From Trichopria drosophilae (Eukaryota > Arthropoda > Insecta > Hymenoptera > Diapriidae), in the NCBI GenBank assembly GCA_030407085.1, contig CM059582.1:207482001-207546000 (forward strand): a DNA stretch of 64,000 bases, given 5' to 3'. Below are positions 46,256 to 57,500 of the stretch, piece after piece. The notes below the pieces were generated by a model. It was not told where the DNA came from. It saw nothing but the letters and a program-made list of their open reading frames with translations, and made no database searches. Position 1 is the stretch's first letter. Every line of letters starts with the position of its first letter. A program made the position numbers and the translations under genes.

Positions 46256-47260
46256 TTAATCTGTACTCTGGGCCTGCTTTTCAATCTTCCTCGCCAGTTC
46301 CGGACTCATATGCGGATGGGGGAACGGCAGAACCGGTTTTCTCAGAATCGTCGGCTTCACCTTGACCTGGGGTTTAAAAGACGATACCTGGTGGCTGCCT
46401 CCTGTGAGGTGCATATCGGCGAATTTCGCCACGATCTTCGGAGTAGACCTGGCCAGCACTGGCGAGCGTAAGGGAAGCACATCCGAGATCTGATTGGAAC
46501 TGGCTGACCGCACGATGTCCTCAGCTTCCGTTTCCTCGACTTCGATATCCCCGCGCTTTTTCGAGGAATCCGATGTCTTCGTATTCTTCTTCAATGTGCA
46601 CTGATTCTGCTTGGCAAACCGCTCGGCGGCAGTGCTCATGTCCGGGGACTCAGGACCACCGCTGGGCGAATGCACCGCCTCCGTCCTGGATGGCGGTCCA
46701 GTAGTTTCATCATCCGAGCTGCTCAGGCTGTTCGATGACGACGACTTTTTGCCTACATCTTGGGCAGACAATGGTAGGTCCATCACAAGGTCAGGAGTGT
46801 GCTTCTGACGCATCTCCCGGAACTCCTGAGAAACTCGAGCCGGTTTCGGCACCGGATTCAGCTGAGTCTGCGAGGTGGCACGTCGCTGCCAAAGCTCACG
46901 GTTGGCCGAAAACGTTTTGTGCTCTTCAATTTCCTCATCATGCGACACAGACATCGACTGCAGGGAATTTTCGATGGGGATCTGCGGACATGTTTCACCC
47001 ATGCTCTGGGACTTCCAATGCTGCTTCCTCGCTGCCCCTCTCTTACTATCAATCTCCATCATGGAATTTCGGTCCATATCTCCATTGAATTCTTCGTGTT
47101 GACCCTCTTGACCTTTCTCCACTACCACGAAACCATCCGCGACATCTTCGGACACTTCGTAATCGGAAATGTGTTCAGACTTTGGGACCGAATTCCTTCG
47201 TTGCGGTTCTTTGTCCGGACTCGAGGCCCTCGAATGCCTGCTCGGTGTGGTTATTGAATC
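46256..47260 (-). CDS. Ser/Pro-rich terminal exon, possibly an alternative srGAP C terminus
   Basis: The exon follows a clean acceptor (..AAAATTCTAG before 47260) and stays open for 335 codons to the stop at 46256. The first ATG-independent residues read DSITTPSRHSRASSPDKEPQ. The sequence is disordered, rich in Ser, Pro, Lys and Glu, with phospho-site-like stretches (SSSSNSLSSSDDE) and a conserved-looking core (ANRELWQRRATSQTQLNPVP; TPDLVMDLPL; AERFAKQNQCTLKKN). I do not recognise a domain. It lies on the same strand and downstream of srGAP with no other gene between. The donor-like GAG|GTATTG in the srGAP last exon (54262) would join it in phase 0. That assignment is inference; it could instead be the end of a separate gene whose other exons I cannot see. 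Confidence 0.6.
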   Translation of the reverse strand, partial: DSITTPSRHSRASSPDKEPQRRNSVPKSEHISDYEVSEDVADGFVVVEKGQEGQHEEFNGDMDRNSMMEIDSKRGAARKQHWKSQSMGETCPQIPIENSLQSMSVSHDEEIEEHKTFSANRELWQRRATSQTQLNPVPKPARVSQEFREMRQKHTPDLVMDLPLSAQDVGKKSSSSNSLSSSDDETTGPPSRTEAVHSPSGGPESPDMSTAAERFAKQNQCTLKKNTKTSDSSKKRGDIEVEETEAEDIVRSASSNQISDVLPLRSPVLARSTPKIVAKFADMHLTGGSHQVSSFKPQVKVKPTILRKPVLPFPHPHMSPELARKIEKQAQSTD

Positions 47261-50200
47261 CTAGAATTTTTAAACAGGTTATGTTATTAGCGGTCGTTGC
47301 ATCATTTATGTAAGGAAATATGAAACTAACCGCTAAGAAGAAAGGGGGACGCAAAGTGACTAGCCAAAAGGGTGACATACAATTATTCACCTTTCTTGGT
47401 AATATTGCAAAATAAATTCTTTTGTTATATTTGAAACAAAGGTTGTCTGCATTCATCATTTATTTCGGTGTTTTTACACCGAATGACCATTTAACGTCAA
47501 AATAGCAGTTTTATCAAAGCCTTCGACTCAACGATACCTTAGTCGATGAAAACAATAAATATACATTTTTGCGATTTAAAACATCTTTAGACCGTACAAT
47601 TAACGTCTAAACTTCAAAATCACACCTGTTGACATTTAGATTCAATAAAGTGGAATCAAAATGTAGGAGAAAATGTCGGAAAATGTTCAAATTATGCATT
47701 TCATGTTTTTTTTTCACATTTATCGGTATCAATCGCCAGGGAATGTGCACTTAATATTTCAGATCGATGTAATATAATCGCAGGTTAAAAATAATGGTAA
47801 AACAAAATGGCGGAACACAACACGGCAACTTAAAATACAAAAATATCGTTAAACTGCAATTTTGACGTTAAAAACGTTAACCCAAGTTTTTAAAATTGTG
47901 CAATATTACGCAGCTGTTCAGTGACACAAGTGTGGAAAATAATTTAATAAACATCAATTCTGGAAAGACAATATAGAAATAAGAAACGTGATTTCGTATA
48001 CATTTTCAAAGTGTGTCCCTTTCTTTTTCGTGTAAACATAGCAATGTATAAAATCTCAATGAATCTAGTGAAACCTAGTGAAATCTAGTGAATTCGCATT
48101 CATTTTATGAGAGTTTATTTATGTACATTTTCATAAATGCTATATATTATACGTGAAAATGAAAAATGAATTTGAAAAAGGATTGTGCAAACTGTAAAAT
48201 GAAACTATATGAAACGTAGATTTATATCGGTGATGGCTTCATTCGATGCAAAATCATCTATTGTAGCTACATCGTGAATCTAATTGTTAATTAAGGGTAA
48301 CTATTGTTAACTGAATGTAAAAATGATTTGCAACACGTATGAATTTTTGTCTGTTGACTCGTCGCCTAAGACATTTCATCGTCATAGAGCAGTGGAAAAG
48401 GCTCTGTCTCGTAACGAAAATTTGTTGGCGCCAAATTAGATTGCTAACAATATAAACATATCAGTGTTGCAGAAAGATGTTACCTTCTAAAATATAAGAC
48501 GAATTAGAGCATTCTTTCTGCAATACCGAAGAAATGTACATTGTTACCAACCTAAATTGGTATCAACAAATTTCCTTAGCGAGATAAAACCATCTAAACC
48601 TTTGCTCCCAGCTATTTATTTAATGCGTTTATGGTATTATGATCAACGATTTATTAACATTTAATAATTAAAAACAATATGATATTAATAACTCACGGTT
48701 TTTAAAAATGAAATCATTTCGGAAAATAATTGTACGTAACGATATAGGGAATAATAGTAATTGTCATGATTTTTTGATTGCTGATTACGAATTCGCACTC
48801 AGAATGTCGACATTTAATATGGCGGTCACAAATTATTAAATATTCATCAATTTTTACGATTTTCAGAATCCGTATGTTTTTTTTTGGTCGTTGCGATTTG
48901 CGAATTCAAAATGGCGATTCGAATAAGGCGGAGTTTCTTGTAAACTTCTATTTTAAGTATCTCGAGAAAAATTGTTAAGGAAACGTGTCCTTTAATTTTA
49001 TTGAAATGAAAACTCTCTGTAATTTGCATCACAGAATTGTCGTTGTGATTTTACTTTAGTAAACAATAACATCCAGATGAAAAGCAAGAAATTTTACGTC
49101 AAAAAAGTCATAATTCTTTCCATTCTCAAAATGCAAACCTTTAGAGACATCGTCAACCATTTTTTAACCACCATTTTGAAATTTGAAATTTTGACAAATT
49201 CGTAAACTGCGACCTCAAAATCCTCAACATTCAAATGACTTGGATGCATTGTAAAAATCGTTACATAAAGGATTGAACGAAGGTTAATTGAAGAGTAAAC
49301 AACATTTTAAATTGTATGTACGTGAATCTTGTTTTCTTTTTTGACACAATCAAATTCTTTTCATTTTTTATTTGTCTAGATGTTCTTTAGACATTTTTAC
49401 AATACAACTAAAATTTTTAAAGATATAAGTTTTAAAAAATGGCCAATATTTGTTCGATATTATTTTCTATGGCATTTCTGTAATAAAAAAATTCATATAT
49501 GATCCATTTCTGTTATAATTTGTGAAATAAAAAAAAATGTATTATTATAATTCTTCTTTTACGCTAAATAGTTTCCATTCTGGAGCGATTATCCCATTAA
49601 TTCCCAATTTTTTCAATTTTGTATGAACAGCTTCTTTTCATACTGCGTTTACAAGAAAAAATCAGACATACGATATCCGACGTAAAAATTCATTTTTCAT
49701 GATATCGCCGTAAAATTGGTCTAAAATGGATGCTTAAAAAATTATAGACAATTTATTCTAGAAAAATTCGATTTTTTTATTAAAAATTATTTTAGATATA
49801 ACATTTTTCTATGAAACCGATGAAGTACTTCCCTTTTGTTTCTAGAATTCCTAAATTTTAAGATGTGTAGGGTCCGAAATAAAAAATTCAACATGGCGAT
49901 CTGCAAAACGGCGTCCAAAATGAAAATTTTTCTAAAAATGTCAGGATGCTCCAACTAAATAACGGTGAGCTTCTCAACAAAATGACACGAATGAGCATTT
50001 CCCAAAATTAATTGAGGAATATACTGGAATTTTTCCAAATCTTTCTAAACTTAAAAAAAAATGTATGAAAAATTTCGTTGCATTTTTTTCCAAACGGTGA
50101 TAGTTTTTGAGAAAAAAATCGTGAACTATATAATTTAAAATGTTCTATCTCGAAAACTATCAACTTTTGGAATAAGACTGAAATGAATAAAAAATACTTA

Positions 50201-52885
50201 GAATTCATCAGAGAAAATAGCAGAATTTGTTCAGAATTTCTCGTAAATTTTGTTTAAAAATCAACAAAACAAGCTGAAAGAATTCTAGTGTATTTCTCAT
50301 TTAATTCTAAGAACTTTTTAGTCGTATTATTTTTTTTAAAAAAGCTTAAAGTTTTTTGTTAGTGATTTCTGACATTTTTAAAAAAATTTTAATTTCGGAC
50401 GCCATTTTGAACATCGCCATATTAAATTTTGTAATCTAGACCATACGTGTCTTAAAATTTAGGGATGGAATATATTTTCTACGCGCAAAAGGACGTGTAT
50501 TTTACCGGTTTCATATAAACATTTTAATCAAAAATTATTTTTTAAAGTAAAATCCGCATTTTTCTGGAACAAACTGTGTATAAGTTTCTAAGCATCCGTT
50601 TTACACAAATTCTGAGGCGATATTCTCAAAGTACATGACATTTTACGTCGAATATAACATATTTGATTATTTTTTTTTGTAAATACAGCATGAAATGTAA
50701 CTGAATAGGACCACTCCTTTCCTGAATCCTGCAAACATATTTTAGAAATGAGTCCAAAAACGGCATGAGTGGAAAAACGTAAATCTCGATATAGCAGATG
50801 GTCGTTTTCTCAAAATATCCATAAACCCACCTTGAATAATGTAAAATGTTTGATTTTAGCTCAATGTTTATAAATCTGACAAAAAAAGGTTCAAAGCACG
50901 TGTCGGAATCGAGAACAAAACCTTTTTTTTTCAAATTCCTACGCTGTACAGATTAAAGTAATCGTTTCATACTTTCGCTGTTCAAATTTCGGAATCCTTT
51001 GAAAAATTGTGAAGAAAACCCGGAAATAACTTCACGAAAAACCCAAAGCGAATGAAGCCCGAGAAAAAATGTTTAAATAAAAGTGTCACACGTAAAATTT
51101 ATGCGTGGAACCGACATATTTATTGGTGATTTATGTGACAAATATGGACCATACATTACGTAAATATTCCATAACCTATTATTACCAAATTTCATGTTCT
51201 TTAATTTGTCCGATAAATTTACATTGAAATAAAGGCAAACATTGAAATTTTTCGACGGAATTTTCATATATTTAAACTAGAAATATTCTCCTTTGTAGCC
51301 GTCTCAGTCGTTTTTTGATTCATCCTCTAAAAGCTTTTGCAAACCTCAAGCGATATGACAACTTAATTCGCAAATTCAAGAATAACAAGTCTAAAAATTG
51401 TGTCTGAATGCAGGGAAAATTTACCACGAATTCATTTCGAATTTCAAAATACATTTCGAAAAAAATCAAACGTACCTTATTCTACCGTTTTCGGTGTCTC
51501 TCTTTCCAATAGCAGTAGAAAATTTCCAAAAAATATGAAATTTATTTGATTTTGACACGATCCATATTGGCTCCGCCATGTTTAATTATGAAATTACGTG
51601 TTCAGATTAGTAATCAACTACCGAGTTCCAAGTTTCATGACAAATCGAAAAAAACTTCTTATTTACGTCCGTCATCTTGTTTCCGCAATTTTGAATTTCA
51701 AATTTGTGATTTCGTATTCATGATTGGAAATGGCCCCTTATTCAACGGTCTTCTGCCTAAATATTAGAGTATTCAAATTCATCGCATTCTAGATAAATCT
51801 TTGAAAAAGTGAAATAGTATCAAAATGGCGGATCCAATATGGCGGACATAAATGAAACGTTTTCACGATATTGCAAGAAATTCGGTAGTTTTTTGGGGGT
51901 CGCTGAGTACGAATCTGAACATATAATTTCACAATTCAAAATGGCGGAGCTAATATGATACTAACTGTGTCAAAATCACGTATAAATTTGTTGGAATCTC
52001 TCAACAACATGAAAAAGAATGCTTCCGAAAAAAGACAGAATCAGATACGTTTAATTTTTTTTGTTGTAAAAGTTTTGTATCCAATTAAAACAAATTCTGG
52101 TACGTGTACATATATATTTACAAAGTGAAACATAAAACTAATTCATTTTTAATAAAATGTATCGATATATTGCGAGTAAAAAATCTTTTAATACAAAAAG
52201 ATTCTCACTTTAAACAAAGTTTAAACGTAATATTTTGAGTAACTTATCTAAATATTATAGGAAATATGACATGAAGAAGCAGAGAATTGAAAATAATCGA
52301 AAATTATTGCTTGTGACTAACTACCTTACAAATAACCACGTCTAAACAGCAGAGCGACGTAAAATTTTAGGCTCACCAGAGGTCGCTCTTATCATGCGAG
52401 TTAGTTGGAATGGCATGCGGGATAAACCACCACAATAGGGATGCGACTAAATGACGGATATTGTACAACCGGCTGGCAAAAACTCAACGACGAAACATCT
52501 ACGAACAACAACCACACGACAAGGATGCAAGTGTATCGTTCTCAGTAAATGGAAAAGCATTCGAAAAAAGAAACAAAGAAAAATAGAATTTTTAAAACGG
52601 TGACCATTTCATACGAAAACAACCCGCGTGGTGGCGCAGCGAAACGGGTATCACTAACGCCACCATGCGGACGTCTCGTGTACCCAAACTAAGAGGAAAT
52701 TATGTCTGAATTAAAATTGTAATTTTTGCGATACTTTTCCGTTTACTAAGATCGCAGAGTGATGCCAACTATAAAAAACTCGCGAGCACGAACTATGGAA
52801 CGAAAAGTTAGTATACGCTTGTTACTATTTATTGTTGGTAGCGATGAACAGGTGGTTGGGAAGGTGAGGCGTGTAATTTACTCAC
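47261..52885. other. Long intron or intergenic stretch with decayed repeats
   Basis: No exon recognised. ATGGCGG-type words occur in both orientations (for example near 48820, 48910, 49892, 51834-51844 and 51940), marking old copies of a repeat family. The rest is AT-rich. Confidence 0.4.
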
Positions 52886-52976
52886 CTAGGCCCAAAGTGC
52901 GTCCGCTGCTTAAGTAGCTGCCGCATTCGGCGCTCCCGTCGTTATCGTCTATGGACTGAGATTGTTCTACGGGATT
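52886..52976 (-). CDS. Candidate small exon (alternative srGAP 3' region or a first exon)
   Basis: Between an acceptor-like ..GTGAATCCTAG (before 52976) and a strong donor CTAG|GTGAGT (from 52885) one frame is fully open: NPVEQSQSIDDNDGSAECGS then YLSSGRTLGL, entering in phase 0 and leaving in phase 1. The composition is coding-like and GC-richer than its surroundings. A different frame starts at an ATG (MRQLLKQRTHFGP), so it could also be a 5' exon. Spliced to 47260 in phase 1 it would read GFNNHTEQAFEGLESGQRTA and stop at 47175. Confidence 0.35.
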
Positions 52977-54240
52977 CTAGGATTCACAAACCAAACTGAA
53001 CCGTCAAATCGACATTCCTTGAAACGAAATCAAAAAGACAGACACACACAAAACAAAGAGGAGACAACACTTCGGACACCGCTTTTATTTATTAACTTTT
53101 TTTTTTTATTTCGTGTCCTGTCCGCCGAGTACTCCAGGTATTACCTACGTATAAAAGGTACTTTTTTGGCCTCGACGACTATACGTATATCTGGAAAAAC
53201 ATCAACCAACCCAACCATTAACACTCGCTAGTTTTCAGCGGCAGGGTGCAGCACGAGAGAGGCGTCGGCAAGACAGGTGACGAGTAGGCACATGCAGCGG
53301 AGCAAACGTGTATATATTTCTATTTTATTTACACAATTGTATCGTACAAGAAATCGTAACTACAGTCCAACTATTGTACAACGTTTTGCACTCCCGAATA
53401 TTAATTAAACACTTCGAGGAATTCGAGGAATATCGATCGTTGAAAAATCGCGAACTAAAATACTGTTTCGTTTATCTTTTATCAAAACTTTGATGTACGT
53501 TTAGGTCCACTTTCGTCCATTGAATACCGTACTTTTTATATATGAAAATGAACCTTAACTAATTCGAACCTGATAAAATCTTTTTAAGATCAAAGGAATT
53601 TTTTTTCGTTAGCCTCGACATTCAATAATAAAAATATATATGGATTTTTAACGATAACCATACGATTGAAAATAAAACAAAAAATATAATGGAAACACTG
53701 ATACGTGCAAATTTCACTAGTCGTATTTGGGTAAAAAATCGTTTTTCCACTGTGGAACGATCGGTGATACACGGACCATCAATTCGTCACTATTAATTCA
53801 GTCTTTTCGAAAAAAAATGGACGCAATGACGTCCCGCATTGTGCCACGAAAAGTGAACAAACCAAGTGCTAGGCAAAAGTGCAGGCGTGGACATTGGCAG
53901 GCGACAGAATTTGGAGTGTCATGAGGCTACAAAACTTGCATTCCACTATACATACATACATATCTATATAAATCATTACTTTGGCCATTGCGTGCGACGT
54001 CGCAGGCGTCGAACGATTTCAACAAACAAACAGACAAACAAAAACAATTTAAGAAAAAAAAAAAACGTAGCGAAACAGCCATGCACTACGCAGTGTTCAA
54101 GCCGCCTGGATATCTCTCGGACGTTTTTTTTACGTGAAGCGCAAAAAATGCGGGAGAACAAAAAATAGCTTCGTACGGTAATAAAACAAGAGATCGTTCA
54201 AGAGATGAGAAGTGTCTTAACGACAAGTAACAGTTTGTTT
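52977..54240. other. Likely 3' UTR and intronic sequence
   Basis: It follows the short srGAP isoform stop at 54241 and has no further coding sequence that I can support. AT-rich with some simple runs. Confidence 0.4.
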
Positions 54241-54511
54241 TTAAACGGTTGTTTCCAATACCTCTCGGCTGATGATCGGCTGCAAGGACGAGACGCATGG
54301 CGAACTCGGAACGGAGGCCCCTGGATCATGGATCGTTGATGTTGACATCAAATTTGAGTCTACCGATGGCCAGACATTGATGCTGTTTACTGGACCCATC
54401 AACGGGGAATTGTTGCTGGAAAGAGCACTTTCCGCTGAACTCGAAGCACGTCGTCGCATCGACTCCTCGCTCGACGAAGACTTCAAAAGGTCCTTATCAC
54501 GTTCCTCGTCC
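54241..54511 (-). CDS. srGAP: srGAP terminal exon (Ser-rich tail)
   Basis: Acceptor ..ATTATTTTCAG before 54511, entering in phase 2 (the codon for Lys is split AA|G). It encodes DEERDKDLLKSSSSEESMRR, then a Ser/Pro-rich stretch ending ISREVLETTV and stop. GAG|GTATTG at 54262/54261 is a possible weak donor for an alternative C terminus. Confidence 0.8.
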
Positions 54512-57500
54512 CTGAAAATAATAGATTTATGTTTTCTTCCTTTTTTTCTCTCGATGTTGGTAAACACAGACTAATCCTGTCCTGACCTGTTATCGAACGA
54601 GTAAGACAATAGAAAAACAAGAATATCGGACGTAACCAAAATTCTCTGAATTTTGAGTTCATATTAGTTAATATATCGAAAATAAATACGTAAATCCCCA
54701 GATTTTTTCACTTGGGAGGTATTGGTAATGTCAAATGTAACATGGGTATTAAGAGTGTTGCTTGGAAAATCAGTTACACACTATATTTAGTAGATTTTCT
54801 AAACAATTTACGAGAAATGTGTAAAAATGTAAAACTTTTTCATCAGATATCATTAACTTCAATTGTTATCGTATAGCTTTGGAATATGCTCTTTTCAAAT
54901 ATTATGTTCTTTTTTTTGTTACGACTAATAGAGTTTTCAATATGGCCGCCGAAATGCAAAGTTTTGCGAAAGAATCTTAAATTTTTATACAAAAACATCG
55001 TTAAATCTGGTTCTAATCGTGGATCTAGAGTAATAATAACTTATGTTAAAATCCAGAATGCATAATTTCAAAATTCAAAATGGCGGATTCATAATTGCGG
55101 CTTTAAATTAGAAAAATGTATATAAAATATGATCTTCAATATTTTCTTTTTTTATCGTAACTAAAAATAATTGCATACGTAGAGATTAATTTTGATCATA
55201 AATTGTTGCAATTTCAACATTCAAAATGGAGGCTCAATTATAATTTCGTTAAAAATTGAAATTTTTTTATTTCATCCATTATTTTTCGGAAAAGATATAT
55301 CTAACTCAATTTCATGAGTTTTTATTCAGAACTGGTGAATCATTTACATGTTCCCACCATTATTTTACCGCTAATTCGAATTTTGAAGTTGTAAAAATTA
55401 ATTCATAATCAAAAACAACCCTTATGAACATAATAATTTCTAGATTCTTTAAAACTAAAGATACATTGAGAAATCTAATATTATATAAATTTCCTCAGTT
55501 AAAGACACCATTGTGAAGTCGCCATTTTCTATTTTGAAATTACACGACGTGGACTTTAAAGTACAAAGCATTATTCCATTCAATACATGGTTTGAACAAG
55601 ATTGAAGAGCGTTTTTGTATGAAAATTTGAGATTCTGTCTAATAAAAATAAAAGCTGTTCTGTGTTTTTATGGTTTGGTGGTCATATTAAAAGTTTGTTG
55701 GTCGTAACACAAAATAAAACTTAGATTTGACAAGGGAATACCCCAAAACGGGTTTGGTAAAACCATTTTGAAAAAATCGAGTATTTTGTAATTGCATAAG
55801 GCAATACAAATATTGGATCCACCATTTTCAATGTTCAAAAACTGATATCAAATTAGTATTAAACGAATCTAAAGGGCCCCTAGTCCATTTTTTCTAAACG
55901 AATTCATTTTATTTGCCATTTTAATATCTGACATATTGGATCCGCCATTTTGAATAGAGGAAAGATAAAACTATATATATCAAGTACTTCCGCAAACAGC
56001 ACTTTGTTCCCGTGGTATGTAAATAATATACACAAAACAAGATCTCGCTAAGTATAGGCAATTTCGATAAAACATAACCTCAAATATTTTAAAATCGGCA
56101 AAATTGGCAAAATTTAAAACAAACATTCCACACATCTTTTAGAGAATATTTGTGTTTTACTCGAACTCGGAAGGAAAAGTAAAATGCGGAAATATGAAAT
56201 CGACTCAATTTTTTTTCGGAAATGTTACAAATTTTATACTGTCGAAAAAAACAGATTGCAAAAACATTTCCAAAGAATCGATTGATACTTTTCATCACCA
56301 GACAAAAGTAATCTTATTCCTCGTGTACCATCACAGATCAGCGCATACTGACGGACAGTTCGGGAACTAATCAAACGTTGATAGAATTTTTACATTTTAA
56401 AATTAAAGTTGAAAATTTAGTTCGAATTTTTGAAGAATCCGAAAATTGAAGCAAATCCTATAATTTATTATGAAATAACAGAATATTTAAAATTTTTGAA
56501 AGAACCTTAAGTGGGGAAACAAATAAAATCGGGTTTGAACATTTACTTTGGGTCTATTTTATAATTTTTAGGTTAGGAAATCACTGTTACTTAAACACTG
56601 TCGATTAAAAAATGTTCTATTCTTTGATTTTCTCTTTTAACTGTTATATTACGTCAATAATTGTTCTTTGTAGTCGTAAAATAAATAATTTTTCTTCTTA
56701 AAACTTTCAAGCATTTTTACTGCAGACAAAACTCTTTTTAAATCCTTCCACACAATTTTCTAGCATTTTGAATGCATATAGTCATATTTTTAAAAAAAAT
56801 TACATAAATATCATTTGAAATTGAAGCAAGGCAGAATAAAACAATTTGAATTCGTATAAACTAAACATAATATTCGTAGAGATGATGAGTACTTACTTTA
56901 TTTTCAGCATGATATATTTATCAGGAATAAGACCTTCTCGACCAGCAACGGAACCTCGCCACCAATCGTTGCTGACTTGAGTATACAATGTCAAAGTCTC
57001 GCCTTTCTTGAAACTAAGTTCTCTTTCTGAACGCGCATTAAAGTCGAATTGTGCCGTAGCTTCCATGTATTCCGATTCTAAATTTGAAAATTCAAAAGTC
57101 CATATTTTAAATGTCCATAATTGTTTTTTTTTTGTTAGTTTATTAATTTAATAATTTTCAATTTAATTTATTTTTTTTTTACTTTGAAGGCTTTAAACGC
57201 ATTTAAGACATTATTTCGTAAAATGGAGGAAAATATACTGTACCATCTTCCGATGGATATACTTCGGAATCCATATCCTCTTGAACCTGATCAGTCGGCG
57301 AGTCACCAACATCGCTAACAAAAAAATAGCTTATAAACATTACGACATATAATAAAGTAAAAAGTATCGTGCATCAGAGAACTAAATAGGTTATAAATTT
57401 ACAATAGAAACATCGGTAATTAATGTTAAACAGAAAAACCAATAAAATACCCTATCGAGTGAAATTAATTATCCGATACAAGTGGTATCCTTGACTTACG

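Noticed and set aside
46256..47260. Scribble or another named scaffold protein
   Set aside because: The disordered tail gave a vague resemblance, but no PDZ, LRR or other domain is present to support a name.
53866..54168. Plus-strand 100-codon frame
   Set aside because: Low-complexity Lys/Asn/Thr runs from simple sequence in what should be the srGAP 3' UTR.
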